Of a DNA stretch of 64,000 nt, positions 9,079 through 21,254 are shown in pieces; within the stretch, counting starts at the first letter, position 1; each line of letters begins with the position of its first letter. The position numbers and the translations under genes are program-made. The notes under the pieces were generated by a model. The model saw nothing but the letters and a program-made list of their open reading frames with translations. It did no database searches and had not been told where the DNA came from. The DNA is from Flavobacteriaceae bacterium (GTDB lineage Bacteria; Bacteroidota; Bacteroidia; Flavobacteriales; Flavobacteriaceae), in NCBI GenBank assembly GCA_028279515.1, contig JANQNQ010000003.1, positions 362,412-426,411 on the forward strand, read 5' to 3'.

Positions 9079-10731
9079 TTAATTAAGAAGCTGTTTTGCA
9101 TGGGCGATAGCCGAATCTGACACCGCCACTCCTCCTAACATTTGAGCAATCTCTACAATTCGCTCTTCTTGGCTTAATTTTTTCAAATAAGTCGATGTAA
9201 TCTCGTTCTTATCTTCCTTATATACCTTGTAATGATGATGGCCTTTAGCGGCAACTTGTGGTAAATGTGTGATAGTGAATACCTGCATCGAATCGCTCAT
9301 TTGCTGCATGATATCAGCAATTTTATTCGAGATCTCTCCTGAAACTCCTGTGTCGATCTCGTCAAAGATGATCGTTGGTAATTTCTCGTATCGCGAGAGC
9401 ATGGCCTTTATTGAAAGCATGATCCTTGAAAGTTCTCCACCAGAAGCCACCTTTTTTAGTTCACCAAAGTTTCCGCCTTTATTGGCAGAGAACAGAAAGC
9501 GAAGCTCGTCCTTTCCATTAAATAAAAAGGAAGGTTGCAGTACTACATCGATCGCAAAGCGTGCATTTTTCATGCCCAACTCTGACAACATTTCTTCTAA
9601 CTGACTCGTCAGTGACGGAATCACCGACTTTCTCTTTTCGTGAATTTTCTGGGCGATCTTGTCTAGTTCTTTTTGACTTTCAGTTAGTTTTACTTCAAGT
9701 TCTTCAATTTTTCCGTCTGCATCTTCACCTACACTTACCTTTTCTTCAAGTGACTGTTGCACCTCAAGCAATTCTTCTATCGATACCACTTGATGCTTTT
9801 TCTGTAAGTCTAATATGGTTTGTAAGCGTGTATTTAAGCTTGCCAGTCGTTGAGGGTCGGCCTCTATTCCGTCTTTGGCCGTTTCGACATCTGAGAAAAT
9901 ATCATCTAATTCAATATAAGCACTTTGAATACGTGTGGAGAGTTCTTCGTAAGCCGAAGAAGTACTTGAGAGTTGTTGCGCTTGGTTCTTCAATTCACCT
10001 AGTAATGTGAGAATGCCCATTTGCTCGTCTGAGAGCAGTTGTGTTGAGGCCGACAAGAGCGCTTCAATCGCTTCGACATTACTCAATGTTTCTAACTCCT
10101 CCTCTATTTCCTCTTGCTCTCCTACTTTACAATCGAGCTCGAGCAATTCCTTCAGCAAAAAACTATTATAATCTTGTTCTTTGCTTGCTTCTTGCTTTAA
10201 CTGCCTAAGTTCTTCTAGAGTCTTTTTTTGTTCTTTATGCTGAATTAATACGGCTCCATACTTTTGAAGGTCCTCTTTTGTACGTGCCAAGGCATCCAAT
10301 ACCTGAAATTGAAATTGATTTTCGGTAAGCTGAAGTGTTTGGTGTTGCGAGTGAATGTCGATCAATTGCCCACCTATCTTAGCCATTACGCTTAAGTTCA
10401 CTGGGGTGTCATTGATAAAGGAACGTGATTTTCCTGAAGGAAGAATTTCTCTTCTAAACACCGTGCTTTGCTCGTAGTCTAGGTCTTCTTCATCGAATAC
10501 TGGCGAAAGCCCATAGTTTTCAATCGAAAATTCTGCTTCTATGATACACTTCTTCTCCTGATTTTTAAGACTGCTTAAATCTGCTCTCTTACCAAGCACC
10601 AGAGACAAGGCATCTAGCAAGATAGACTTACCAGCACCTGTTTCACCGGTAATGATGGTAAGGCCTGAATCAAAGTGTACATCCAGATCATCAATAAGGG
10701 CATAGTTCTTTATCGAAAGATGAGTAAGCAA
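9079..10731 (-). CDS. recN: DNA repair protein RecN
   Basis: 550 residues. An SMC-like ATPase for double-strand break repair. Walker A GETGAGKS is at about 29-36, a long coiled-coil middle (about 155-370, rich in E, K, L and Q) follows, then the ABC signature region (KKVASGGELSRIMLSIKAML) and Walker B (TIIFDEIDTGVSGEI). The C-terminal MLGG motif (IAQMLGG) is also present. Length and domain order are normal. It follows the DUF4835 gene by 62 bases on the same strand and is probably part of the bamD-rpoZ-coaBC-DUF4835 transcript. Confidence 0.96.
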   Translation of the reverse strand: MLTHLSIKNYALIDDLDVHFDSGLTIITGETGAGKSILLDALSLVLGKRADLSSLKNQEKKCIIEAEFSIENYGLSPVFDEEDLDYEQSTVFRREILPSGKSRSFINDTPVNLSVMAKIGGQLIDIHSQHQTLQLTENQFQFQVLDALARTKEDLQKYGAVLIQHKEQKKTLEELRQLKQEASKEQDYNSFLLKELLELDCKVGEQEEIEEELETLSNVEAIEALLSASTQLLSDEQMGILTLLGELKNQAQQLSSTSSAYEELSTRIQSAYIELDDIFSDVETAKDGIEADPQRLASLNTRLQTILDLQKKHQVVSIEELLEVQQSLEEKVSVGEDADGKIEELEVKLTESQKELDKIAQKIHEKRKSVIPSLTSQLEEMLSELGMKNARFAIDVVLQPSFLFNGKDELRFLFSANKGGNFGELKKVASGGELSRIMLSIKAMLSRYEKLPTIIFDEIDTGVSGEISNKIADIMQQMSDSMQVFTITHLPQVAAKGHHHYKVYKEDKNEITSTYLKKLSQEERIVEIAQMLGGVAVSDSAIAHAKQLLN

Positions 10732-10793
10732 TCTAAATTGAAGTTAAAGTTTAATCAAAGATAAGCGAGTTCGAAGCAATTTCAAACCTCGAA

Positions 10794-11687
10794 TCAATAT
10801 TTGATATCTTCCCACTTCGATGCGAAGAAAGGTGCAATACGATTTAATGTTTCTACGGTCGAAACCACATTGACTGTAGGGCCCTCTGAGAATATTGCCT
10901 GGACCTCGTCTGACTTCGCGTCAAAGAAGGTCTGGATCAAAAACGAATTGGGCCTGCGATTGTTCATGATGTCAAATAGGCGAATGGCACCAGCAATCTT
11001 CTGCTTGGCTCCCTTGGGATCTTCAGCCATGGAATCAAGTCCGATTCGATGGTAATTATACATCACCGTATGGTATTCTTTGAAGGTGTTTGACAATAGG
11101 TTGTCAATAAGCCAAAAACGGGTACGCACACCACTGTCGGCCTGGTTCCACCCTGAAAAACCACTTTGTTGTGCCAGGTTCAATATCTTTTGCGCTTCCT
11201 TGAAATAAGCTTGTCCTCCATTCAATTTAAAGGTATCTGCATCTACCCCAAGAATAATGTAGATATAATAGGTGATCACAGAAACCAGATTGGATTGAAA
11301 GTTATTAGGATTGTACACCAAGGGTTCGAACTCTAAATATCGAAAACTAAAATCCGGATCTTGGTGATTGAAAACAGGCGTTTCGTAGGTTGAATTGTAA
11401 ACGGGTCTTGAAGCAGAAACTTGAATGTTATCTGCCACAAATTGATCAGACTCATATTGTCTGATGTTAATAACCATACTGCAATTGATGCGTTCTTGTG
11501 TTTTGTACTGCTTGTCGGTCCAACGAGTTTTGTTGACAAAATCGTTCAATGATCTTTCCAAAGTTTGGAAGATCTGCAGGTTGGTCTGACTTACCTGAGC
11601 GGCATTTACCTTGATCGTACAGTTAAGTTCTTGTGCGTTTAACACAAACCCACTGATCAAGCACAGTATGAAACAAATTTTACGCAT
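10794..11687 (-). CDS. DUF4835 family protein (PorD-like)
   Basis: 297 residues with an N-terminal signal peptide ending around LNAQ. The mature protein starts ELNCTIKVNAAQVSQTNLQIF and carries YYIYIILGVDADTFKLNGG and MNNRRPNSFLIQTFFDAKSDE, which I recognise as the Bacteroidota DUF4835 family. Some annotations call this family PorD and link it to type IX secretion. Its start overlaps the end of coaBC by 8 bases, so it is co-translated with it. The conserved gene order with coaBC and recN supports the assignment; the molecular role is not shown by the sequence. Confidence 0.8.
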   Translation of the reverse strand: MRKICFILCLISGFVLNAQELNCTIKVNAAQVSQTNLQIFQTLERSLNDFVNKTRWTDKQYKTQERINCSMVINIRQYESDQFVADNIQVSASRPVYNSTYETPVFNHQDPDFSFRYLEFEPLVYNPNNFQSNLVSVITYYIYIILGVDADTFKLNGGQAYFKEAQKILNLAQQSGFSGWNQADSGVRTRFWLIDNLLSNTFKEYHTVMYNYHRIGLDSMAEDPKGAKQKIAGAIRLFDIMNNRRPNSFLIQTFFDAKSDEVQAIFSEGPTVNVVSTVETLNRIAPFFASKWEDIKY

Positions 11688-12891
11688 GTATTCTTTTTAA
11701 AATTTCGGCAAATATATCGTTGGCCACTGCTGCTTTTGATTTTAACTCAAAGGCGTTGGTGTTCAATTCTTTGTCTATAATGGTGACTTTATTGGTTGGT
11801 TGCCCAAATCCAGCACCTTTATCATTTAACGAATTTAAGACAATTGCGTCTAAATTCTTTCGACTTAACTTACTTTTCGCATTTTCTACTTCATTTTCAG
11901 TCTCTAACGCGAAGCCAACCAAAAATTGGTCTTTTTTGATGGCCCCCAAGGAAGCTAATATGTCTTTTGTTGGTTCGAGTTCAATCTGCATTGAAGCCGT
12001 TTTCTTCTTGATCTTCTGATCCGCCACATTCTTTGGACGATAATCTGCAACCGCTGCCGAAAGGATGGCGACATCAACAGTGTCATATACTTGGTGGCAT
12101 GCTTCATACATCTCTTGAGCACTCACTACAGGGATAACCTCAATCAACGAATGTGCGGCCTGCTGATGCGTCGGGCCTGTCACTAAAAACACCTGCGCTC
12201 CCAGGTTGGCCGCTGCTTTGGCCAATTCAAACCCCATTTTTCCTGAGGAATGATTTCCTATAAAACGAACAGGGTCTATGGCTTCGTATGTGGGGCCTGC
12301 CGTGATCAATACTTTTTTTCCGTGAAGCAGAAGTTTATCGATCACATCTTGCTCTATAAATGCAACAATGTCTTCGGGTTCGGCCATGCGTCCCTCTCCT
12401 ACCAATCCGCTGGCAAGTTCTCCGCTCGTTGCAGGAATCATGATATTCCCAAACTTCTGAAGCGCTTTAAACGTGTTCTTAGTAGTCGGATGCTTGTACA
12501 TATCCAAATCCATTGCTGGCGCAAAGTATACTGGGCATTTGGCCGAAAGATAAGTAGCCAACAAAAAGTTGTCACTATTTCCTGTAGCCATTTTAGATAA
12601 GGTATTGGCAGTAGCTGGTGCTACGATCATGTAATCGGCCCAAAGGCCAAGGTCTACGTGATTGTTCCAAACGGCATTTTCATCTTCATCATGGGTAAAC
12701 GATGAGATGACCGGATTCTTTGAAAGTGTAGAAAGGGTAAGCGGTGTAATAAACTCTTTAGCAGCAGGTGTCATGATCACTTTGACCTGAGCACCTGCCT
12801 TTATAAAAAGTCGTACCAAAGAAGCGGTCTTGTAAGCGGCAATTCCACCTGTGATCCCCAAGAGGATATTTTTACCGCTCAAAATTGACAT
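11680..12891 (-). CDS. coaBC: Bifunctional phosphopantothenoylcysteine decarboxylase / phosphopantothenate-cysteine ligase
   Basis: 403 residues. Two consecutive steps of coenzyme A synthesis. The N-terminal flavodoxin-like CoaC domain (about 1-180) has active-site H78 (NNHVDLGLWAD) and APATANTLSKMA. The C-terminal CoaB domain (about 185-403) has GPTYEAIDPVRFIGNHSSGKMG. Two residues used by the E. coli enzyme differ: the PxMNxxMW motif reads PAMDLDMY (N to D128), and the conserved Cys of the substrate-recognition flap is S161 (GELASGL). From memory this variant is common in Bacteroidota, so the enzyme is probably active. It starts 3 bases after rpoZ ends. Confidence 0.94.
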   Translation of the reverse strand: MSILSGKNILLGITGGIAAYKTASLVRLFIKAGAQVKVIMTPAAKEFITPLTLSTLSKNPVISSFTHDEDENAVWNNHVDLGLWADYMIVAPATANTLSKMATGNSDNFLLATYLSAKCPVYFAPAMDLDMYKHPTTKNTFKALQKFGNIMIPATSGELASGLVGEGRMAEPEDIVAFIEQDVIDKLLLHGKKVLITAGPTYEAIDPVRFIGNHSSGKMGFELAKAAANLGAQVFLVTGPTHQQAAHSLIEVIPVVSAQEMYEACHQVYDTVDVAILSAAVADYRPKNVADQKIKKKTASMQIELEPTKDILASLGAIKKDQFLVGFALETENEVENAKSKLSRKNLDAIVLNSLNDKGAGFGQPTNKVTIIDKELNTNAFELKSKAAVANDIFAEILKRIHA

Positions 12892-12894
12892 GGA

Positions 12895-13218
12895 CTATGC
12901 TTCTTTTTCGGTGTTTCTGTGGTAGATGTTGTCCTCAAGCCATTCTTGCACTGCCAAGGCATGTGGCTTAGGAAGCTTTTCATAGAATTTTGAAACTTCG
13001 ATCTGCTCTTTGTTCTCGAAAATTTCTTCTAAGCTATCGCTGTATGTAGCAAACTCTTCGAGCTTTTCGATCAATTCTTTTTTGATCTCAGAATTGATCT
13101 GTACTGCTCTCTTTGACACAATAGAAATCGCCTCATAAATGTTTTGTGTAGGCTCATCAAATTGATTTCTATCAATTGTAGTCGTGGTTACTGGAGCGTC
13201 TGTCTTCTTTAAATCCAT
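12895..13218 (-). CDS. rpoZ: DNA-directed RNA polymerase omega subunit (Bacteroidota type)
   Basis: 107 residues. A small RNA polymerase assembly subunit. The NIYEAISIVSKRAVQINSEIKKEL segment corresponds to the omega signature (a helix with SKRA). The rest is the acidic extension usual in this phylum, ending in LAVQEWLEDNIYHRN. It sits between bamD and coaBC, its standard place in flavobacteria, with 24 and 3 base gaps. Confidence 0.9.
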   Translation of the reverse strand: MDLKKTDAPVTTTTIDRNQFDEPTQNIYEAISIVSKRAVQINSEIKKELIEKLEEFATYSDSLEEIFENKEQIEVSKFYEKLPKPHALAVQEWLEDNIYHRNTEKEA

Positions 13219-13242
13219 CTTCTAACTAGTTACGATATATGT

Positions 13243-14037
13243 TTAATTTGCAAATTTCTGTAATTCTTCTTCAATCGCCGCATACTGCTTGTCTGCTTCA
13301 GCCAAGAACTCCGACTCTGAATAATATCTTTTGAACGCTTCATAGAATGTCTTTGCATTTTGCAAACGTTCTTCTTTTTTCTGTTCGATACTGTTGATCG
13401 CCAATTCGTAAGCCGAATCGAACTTGTAATATAGGGCCTTTTCTCTATATGGCGTTCCTGGGTAATCAGAAATAAAGTTTTCAAAGGCTTTGATCGCCGA
13501 CTTATAATCGCGAATCGTATTGTATTGCTTGGCTACTTCAAAGGATTTCTTCTCTAGCTTAGTGTTCAATTCCTTGATCAACTCATTGGCTTCTGATATC
13601 TTTTCAGAATTTGGATAGCCGTTGATGTATTCTTGCAGCTTGTCAATAGCTTTTATCGTTTCCTCTTGATCAATGCTATAGCGTGGTGAAAGATAATAAT
13701 AGCTCTTCGCACCGTTGAAAGCCGCTATTTCGGCCTTATCACTTTTCGGAAATGACTTCGAAAAACGTTCAAATTGATATGCTGCTAAATAGTAATCTTC
13801 TGTTTGAAAGTAGCAATCTGCATGAAAATAAGTAAGGCGTTCTGCTTGAGGTTTTCCTCTAAACAATGGAACCAACTGTTCGAACAAGCGATTGGCTTTC
13901 TTGTATTTACCTTGATTGTATAACGAATCGGCCATCGCAATCTTCACTTTAACGTCTTCAGATTTCAACGCCTCTTGATACTCACTACAAGAACTGGCCA
14001 CCACAAGGACCAACAGAATATAACAGAATTTCCTCAT
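13243..14037 (-). CDS. bamD: Outer-membrane assembly lipoprotein BamD
   Basis: 264 residues from the chosen start. Periplasmic lipoprotein of the BAM complex that inserts beta-barrel proteins. The signal peptide ends in a lipobox (VVASSC). About five TPR-like repeats follow, with typical spacing (MADSLYNQGKYKKANRLFEQL, YYLAAYQFERFSKSFPKS, SAIKAFENFISDYPGT). A frame start 12 bases further upstream (14049) exists, but a -7 element ends only 5 bases before it. That would leave almost no leader, so the second ATG, giving MRKFCYILL, is preferred. Confidence 0.92.
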   Translation of the reverse strand: MRKFCYILLVLVVASSCSEYQEALKSEDVKVKIAMADSLYNQGKYKKANRLFEQLVPLFRGKPQAERLTYFHADCYFQTEDYYLAAYQFERFSKSFPKSDKAEIAAFNGAKSYYYLSPRYSIDQEETIKAIDKLQEYINGYPNSEKISEANELIKELNTKLEKKSFEVAKQYNTIRDYKSAIKAFENFISDYPGTPYREKALYYKFDSAYELAINSIEQKKEERLQNAKTFYEAFKRYYSESEFLAEADKQYAAIEEELQKFAN

Positions 14038-14053
14038 ATTTTTAAACATCTGG

Positions 14054-14061
14054 CAAAAATA
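14054..14061 (-). promoter_or_regulatory. -7 promoter element for the bamD operon
   Basis: The minus strand reads TATTTTTG, an exact TAnnTTTG match. It places the transcription start near 14047 and so favours the bamD ATG at 14037. No clear -33 TTG is seen. Confidence 0.5.
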
Positions 14062-14146
14062 ACTATTTAAACGGATTATTAAAAACTATTTTATGGTTGC
14101 TAAAATAAGTTTCCATTTGACATGAGCGCCATACTTTATCATAGTT

Positions 14147-15067
14147 TTAACGTCTAGTAGACTTTGTACTGTTTAGTAGCTGATGATCTAGGATTGTATT
14201 GCCTTCATCATCATAGTAGAAGGCCTTCTCAAAGTGCTGATCCAGTAGTAGCTCTTTCATGGTATATGAATGTACTTGATGCACCTCTTGATTGAAAGAT
14301 TCGTCATAATAGGACGCTAGGATCAACAACTCGGCATCTAAGTCTTTCATCTCTTCTTTGGCAAACTTTTTCAGCGGACTCTTTTCATCTATCTCATGAA
14401 CGATGGTCCACGTTGTGGGCAGATAGGTGACATTGTTTCGCTCTAGTTGCAGGCCATAAAAACTTCGTTTATAACTTCCGTTTTCTTCTTCTGAAATAGC
14501 CAAGGTAACGGCTATTCTTGGCTGGATCATAATCTTGGTCCTACGATTCATTAGTCGAAACATGATTGCGTGTCCGTCTTTGTGCTCACGATAGACCATA
14601 TTTTCACTGAACTTGATGGATGCCTTTGGTTTAGCAAAACGACCATACAGCAATCCCGTTACAAATGAAAAACTCAATAGACCGATAAGTGCTTCAATAG
14701 TTGAAATGATGCCCGCTCCCACTCCGTTAGGCGACATTGCCCCATAACCAACAGTGGTCACCGTCTGGGCCGAAAAGAAAAAGGCGCTCATAAAATCTCT
14801 CAGAAGACTCCCAGATGGAGGCACAATATCTTCGACACCTATCAACAAATAAATACAGGCAAAGAGTGCATTGACTATGAGGTATCCCAAGATGACCAAA
14901 CCAAAGAATCTGGTCCAGGAAATATTGACCAAATACGAATAGGCAGAAGAAATATCAGACCGATGATTGAGGTGCTTAATGTTGAAGGTCCCGTCCTGAT
15001 TTACCAAACGTTTTACTGATTCAGAAGAAACGGTACCAAAGCCGGGATCTATTACCTTTTTAGCCAT
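14147..15067 (-). CDS. Prokaryotic inward-rectifier (Kir-type) potassium channel
   Basis: 306 residues. Two membrane helices (about 53-77 and 117-141) flank a pore loop with the K+ selectivity filter T105-V-G-Y-G109 (QTVTTVGYGAMSP). The rest is a cytoplasmic immunoglobulin-like IRK C-terminal domain (SENMVYREHKDGHAIMFRLMNRRTK, PTTWTIVHEIDEKSPL). This is the KirBac architecture. It would pass K+ across the inner membrane; gating in KirBac proteins involves lipids and the cytoplasmic domain. The gene lies 12 bases after dapA on the same strand, with no obvious functional link. Confidence 0.93.
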   Translation of the reverse strand: MAKKVIDPGFGTVSSESVKRLVNQDGTFNIKHLNHRSDISSAYSYLVNISWTRFFGLVILGYLIVNALFACIYLLIGVEDIVPPSGSLLRDFMSAFFFSAQTVTTVGYGAMSPNGVGAGIISTIEALIGLLSFSFVTGLLYGRFAKPKASIKFSENMVYREHKDGHAIMFRLMNRRTKIMIQPRIAVTLAISEEENGSYKRSFYGLQLERNNVTYLPTTWTIVHEIDEKSPLKKFAKEEMKDLDAELLILASYYDESFNQEVHQVHSYTMKELLLDQHFEKAFYYDDEGNTILDHQLLNSTKSTRR

Positions 15068-15079
15068 CTAAAAAATGTC

Positions 15080-15970
15080 TTAGACCAGAGAGACTTCTAA
15101 ATTGTCAACAAAATCACTCAATCGCTTCTTTAGCCCTGCACTCGCTTCGACCAACGGTAAGCGTACCGTATCTTCACAAATGCCTCTTTTCTTGAGTACT
15201 GATTTTATACCTGCAGGGTTTCCTTCTTCAAAGATCATGTCGATAGAATCCATCAACTTATAATGCAATTCATACGCTGCACGTTGCTCTCCTTTGAGAC
15301 CCAACCTCACCATAGACGTAAATTCTTCAGGAAGTCCCTGGCCAATTACTGAAATCACTCCTGCTCCACCTGCGAGAACCATCGGCAATGTGATCATATC
15401 ATCACCCGAGATGATCAAGAAATCTTCTGGCTTGTCTTTGAGCAATCTCATAGACTGTACCATATCACCTTTTGCTTCCTTGATCCCAATGATATTTTTA
15501 AAGTCATGGGCTAGGCGAAATACAGTCTCGGGTTCTATGTTAGAAGCAGTACGTCCCGGTACGTTGTAAATAATAATCGGACGTGGTGCTACTTTTGCGA
15601 TTTGCTTAAAGTGTTGGTAAATGCCTTCTTGCGTAGGTTTATTATAATATGGAGAAACAGATAGAATGGCATCAATACCAGAAAAATCAGTTTCTTTCAT
15701 GGCTTCAATGACCGTTGCTGTGTTGTTGCTTCCTATTCCTAATACCACAGGTACTCTTTGATTATTGACCTCAAGGACCTTATCGACCACTTGCTTCTTT
15801 TCTTTGGTGCTTAAGGTTGCACTTTCGGCTGTTGTTCCGAGGGCCACGAGGTATTCTACACCACCGTCGATCACAAAATTCACAAGTCGCTCTAATCCAT
15901 CGAAATCGATCGAACGATCTTCATTAAACGGTGTCACAAGTGCCACACCGGTACCTAAAAACTTAGTCAT
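15080..15970 (-). CDS. dapA: 4-hydroxy-tetrahydrodipicolinate synthase
   Basis: 296 residues. Condenses pyruvate with aspartate semialdehyde, the committed step of diaminopimelate and lysine synthesis. The Schiff-base lysine is K164 (GIKEAKGDM). The proton-relay residues are T46 (GTTAES), Y109 (SPYYNKPT) and Y135 (YNVPGRT). TIM-barrel length is normal. The start overlaps the end of the DUF6913 gene by 8 bases, so the two are translationally linked. dapF is elsewhere in the window (37908-38687). Confidence 0.96.
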   Translation of the reverse strand: MTKFLGTGVALVTPFNEDRSIDFDGLERLVNFVIDGGVEYLVALGTTAESATLSTKEKKQVVDKVLEVNNQRVPVVLGIGSNNTATVIEAMKETDFSGIDAILSVSPYYNKPTQEGIYQHFKQIAKVAPRPIIIYNVPGRTASNIEPETVFRLAHDFKNIIGIKEAKGDMVQSMRLLKDKPEDFLIISGDDMITLPMVLAGGAGVISVIGQGLPEEFTSMVRLGLKGEQRAAYELHYKLMDSIDMIFEEGNPAGIKSVLKKRGICEDTVRLPLVEASAGLKKRLSDFVDNLEVSLV

Positions 15971-16496
15971 TGCTCAATTTATTTAATATAGACAGGTATT
16001 TTGTCAATTCGGATGAAAAGGACTTGAAATCTTTCAGATCACTGTGTATGATCAAATCGTTCATGCGATGGTCAACCACATCAAAACCAGCCTTAAAAGC
16101 TGCATTGCAATGCATAGCGGCCAACTTCGGACCTAATTTTTCGTTGTCAAAGTAATTGATCAATAAATCATACTTCTTAGAAACAAACTGATTGAGATCT
16201 TTGCCAACCACACTGCCTTTCCAACCAAAATCATTATCAGTGAACAAGAGTCCAGAGAACTCCTCTCCTTTCTCAGTTCTTTCTTTATATTGGATTACCG
16301 AGATATGGTTTGGCTGAACTTTTAACAAACCAGCCAGACCTTTTATGGCCTCGACATCACTAAAAATTTCAATATCAACAATGCATCCTACGGTTTTAAT
16401 TTTTGAGTTGGAGGCGGTTGATTTTTCATGGATCTGCTCTAATTGTTTGTTTATGAACTTTTCAGCAGATTTCTTCTTGAGTCCTTTAAAAATCAT
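15963..16496 (-). CDS. DUF6913-type hypothetical protein
   Basis: 177 residues, no signal peptide or membrane helix. Features seen: a basic N-terminus ([16 protein letters not shown]), an alternating hydrophobic centre ([25 protein letters not shown]) and a C-terminal part with [29 protein letters not shown] split by charged turns. I recognise this as a protein found beside dapA in flavobacteria (DUF6913), without known function. It is first in an operon with dapA and the Kir gene. A cytoplasmic accessory role is only a guess. Confidence 0.7.
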   Translation of the reverse strand: MIFKGLKKKSAEKFINKQLEQIHEKSTASNSKIKTVGCIVDIEIFSDVEAIKGLAGLLKVQPNHISVIQYKERTEKGEEFSGLLFTDNDFGWKGSVVGKDLNQFVSKKYDLLINYFDNEKLGPKLAAMHCNAAFKAGFDVVDHRMNDLIIHSDLKDFKSFSSELTKYLSILNKLSND

Positions 16497-16564
16497 TTAT
16501 ATTTACTTGCTGTACAAATGTACATAAAAACAAGTCATCTAACGATATTAGCACAAACTAAAAA

Positions 16565-17326
16565 ATGAAAATAAAACATTTTGTTATAATTATAACAATT
16601 GTATTGATGGGTGCTTGCACTCAGCAGCAGGATGCGGTTTCAAAAGTTACGGGAGAACTTGTCAATGTAAATGATTCATTAGCAACTGACCAAACTATTG
16701 AAGCGTACATTACTCCATTTCGAGAAAACCTCAACAAGCAAATGGATAGTGTCCTTGCTTACGCACCGAAAACCATGCATAAAAAAGATGGGGAGCTCGA
16801 AACGACCATCGGTAACTTGATGGCCGACATTGTCGTTTCTGAAGCCAACCCTATTTACAAACAACGTACTGGCAAAGAAATTGACCTTTGTTTATTGAAT
16901 CATGGTGGCATCAGAGCTGCCATTGGTGAAGGAAATGTTATCACGCGAACTGCGTTTGAAGTTATGCCGTTCGAGAACTCGATCGTCGTTGCTGAATTAT
17001 CTGCGGAAAAAGTACACGAATTGATCGGATATCTGGCTAGAAACCAACGTGCGCATCCTATTTCAGGGCTTACCTTGGCAATCGACCAAGACGGTAATGT
17101 GAAGCGTGCGTTGATCAATGGAAAGCCAATTGACGACGGAAGAACCTATAGTGTAGTAACCTCAGACTATTTGCAAAATGGTGGTGATAGAATGGTCTTT
17201 CTAAAAGACCCCAAAGAACTGCATGTGCTGGACTATAAGATCCGGAATGCAATGCTTGATTACTTTAAAAAAGTAGACACCCTACCTGCCAAACTTGATC
17301 AACGATTTGTTCGCGTTGAAAACTAA
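16565..17326 (+). CDS. 5'-nucleotidase C-terminal domain lipoprotein
   Basis: 253 residues. The signal peptide ends in a lipobox (LMGAC), so it is a lipoprotein. The whole mature chain is the substrate-binding C-terminal domain of UshA-type 5'-nucleotidases: NLMADIV, LLNHGGIRAAIGEGNVI, MPFENSIVVAELSAEKV and LQNGGDRMVF. The metallophosphatase half is missing here but is encoded by the next gene, 55 bases downstream. The two products probably assemble into one periplasmic nucleotidase that releases nucleosides and phosphate. Confidence 0.9.
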   Translation: MKIKHFVIIITIVLMGACTQQQDAVSKVTGELVNVNDSLATDQTIEAYITPFRENLNKQMDSVLAYAPKTMHKKDGELETTIGNLMADIVVSEANPIYKQRTGKEIDLCLLNHGGIRAAIGEGNVITRTAFEVMPFENSIVVAELSAEKVHELIGYLARNQRAHPISGLTLAIDQDGNVKRALINGKPIDDGRTYSVVTSDYLQNGGDRMVFLKDPKELHVLDYKIRNAMLDYFKKVDTLPAKLDQRFVRVEN

Positions 17327-17381
17327 AAACTAAATGATAAAAGCGGTCCGTTGTTTTTCGGACGAATGAAGAATACAGTAT

Positions 17382-18296
17382 ATGAAAAGAAGAAAGTTTA
17401 TACAGACCACAGCAGCTTCCTCTGCTTTTGTTGCGTTGGGCGGAAGTAGTTTGCTACATAGCTGCACTAGCAAACAGAAACACATCACTATCTTACATAC
17501 CAATGATGTACATAGTCATATTGATCCTTTTGGAAAAGACCATCCTCGAAATGCAAATATGGGGGGTGTTGCAAGAAGGGCCACGCTGGTTGAATCAATA
17601 CGTCGAGAAAATCCAAACACCTTATTACTAGATGCTGGTGATATCTTTCAAGGCACTCCTTACTTCAATTTCTACGGAGGCGAGCTTGAATTTAAATTGA
17701 TGAGCATGCTCAAATACGACGCGGCAACTATCGGAAACCATGATTTTGACAATGGTATCGACGGATTATATGCACAGCTCCCCAATGCCAACTTTCAATT
17801 TGTTTCGGCCAATTACGATTTCTCGAATACAGTAATGGACACACATGTGAAACCATACACCATCTTTAACAGAGGTGGTGTTAAGATCGGAATCTTCGGA
17901 CTTGGCATTAAATTAAATGGTCTTGTAGACAAACGCATGTACAAGGAAACCGAATACCTTGACCCTGTGGGGAAAGCTCAAGACATGTCTAGAATCCTTA
18001 AGGAGGAGGAGAAGTGCGATATTATCATATGTCTCTCTCACCTGGGTTACCACTACAGCAAGCATCCTGATCGTCCATCTGATCTTAATTTGGCTGCTGC
18101 GACCAAAGACATCGATCTTATCATTGGCGGACATACGCATACCTTCTTGCCAAAACCAACTGTTGTGAAAAATGCTGTTGGTGAAAATACTTTGGTCAAT
18201 CAAGTTGGCTGTTATGGTATCAATCTTGGAAGAATCGATTTCTATTTGGATGCCGAAAATAAGGTGAAAGCTTCAGGGAAGTCTATTGTCGTATAA
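17382..18296 (+). CDS. 5'-nucleotidase metallophosphatase half, Tat-type signal
   Basis: 304 residues. The N-terminus MKRRKFIQTTAASSAF looks like a twin-arginine signal, and LLHSC near residue 28 could be a lipobox. The calcineurin-type dimetal site is complete: TNDVHSHID, DAGDIFQG, GNHDFDNG, SHLGYH and GGHTHTF. The chain stops where UshA would continue into its C-terminal substrate domain, which is supplied by the preceding gene. Together they form a split 5'-nucleotidase. The operon order is C-domain first. Confidence 0.9.
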   Translation: MKRRKFIQTTAASSAFVALGGSSLLHSCTSKQKHITILHTNDVHSHIDPFGKDHPRNANMGGVARRATLVESIRRENPNTLLLDAGDIFQGTPYFNFYGGELEFKLMSMLKYDAATIGNHDFDNGIDGLYAQLPNANFQFVSANYDFSNTVMDTHVKPYTIFNRGGVKIGIFGLGIKLNGLVDKRMYKETEYLDPVGKAQDMSRILKEEEKCDIIICLSHLGYHYSKHPDRPSDLNLAAATKDIDLIIGGHTHTFLPKPTVVKNAVGENTLVNQVGCYGINLGRIDFYLDAENKVKASGKSIVV

Positions 18297-18352
18297 TTAA
18301 GATCGCTTTTCATATTATTAGAACATCGCCTTATTTAAACCGGGTAAGACTT

Positions 18353-21057
<2,705 letters not shown>

Positions 21058-21172
21058 TTAATGGAGAACTAAAATACTACTAAACAGAAAAAGCATCCAA
21101 TGATTACGGTTTTTTATCATATTCTCAAGGATGCAATCACTTTCACAACAATTTTTCATTAATATACAACAT

Positions 21173-21207
21173 TTGCTGATAAAAATTCACACCTCACCCT
21201 ATTTTTG
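21173..21207 (+). promoter_or_regulatory. Candidate Bacteroidota promoter of the 534-residue T9SS gene
   Basis: A -7 match TATTTTTG at 21200-21207 has a TTG at 21173-21175 upstream. The 24-base spacing is slightly longer than usual, so the -33 part is uncertain. It would give a leader of about 40 bases. Confidence 0.5.
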
Positions 21208-21254
21208 CCTCGGAAACCTATTTATTGAAAACCCAAACTAATTAACAAGTAATT

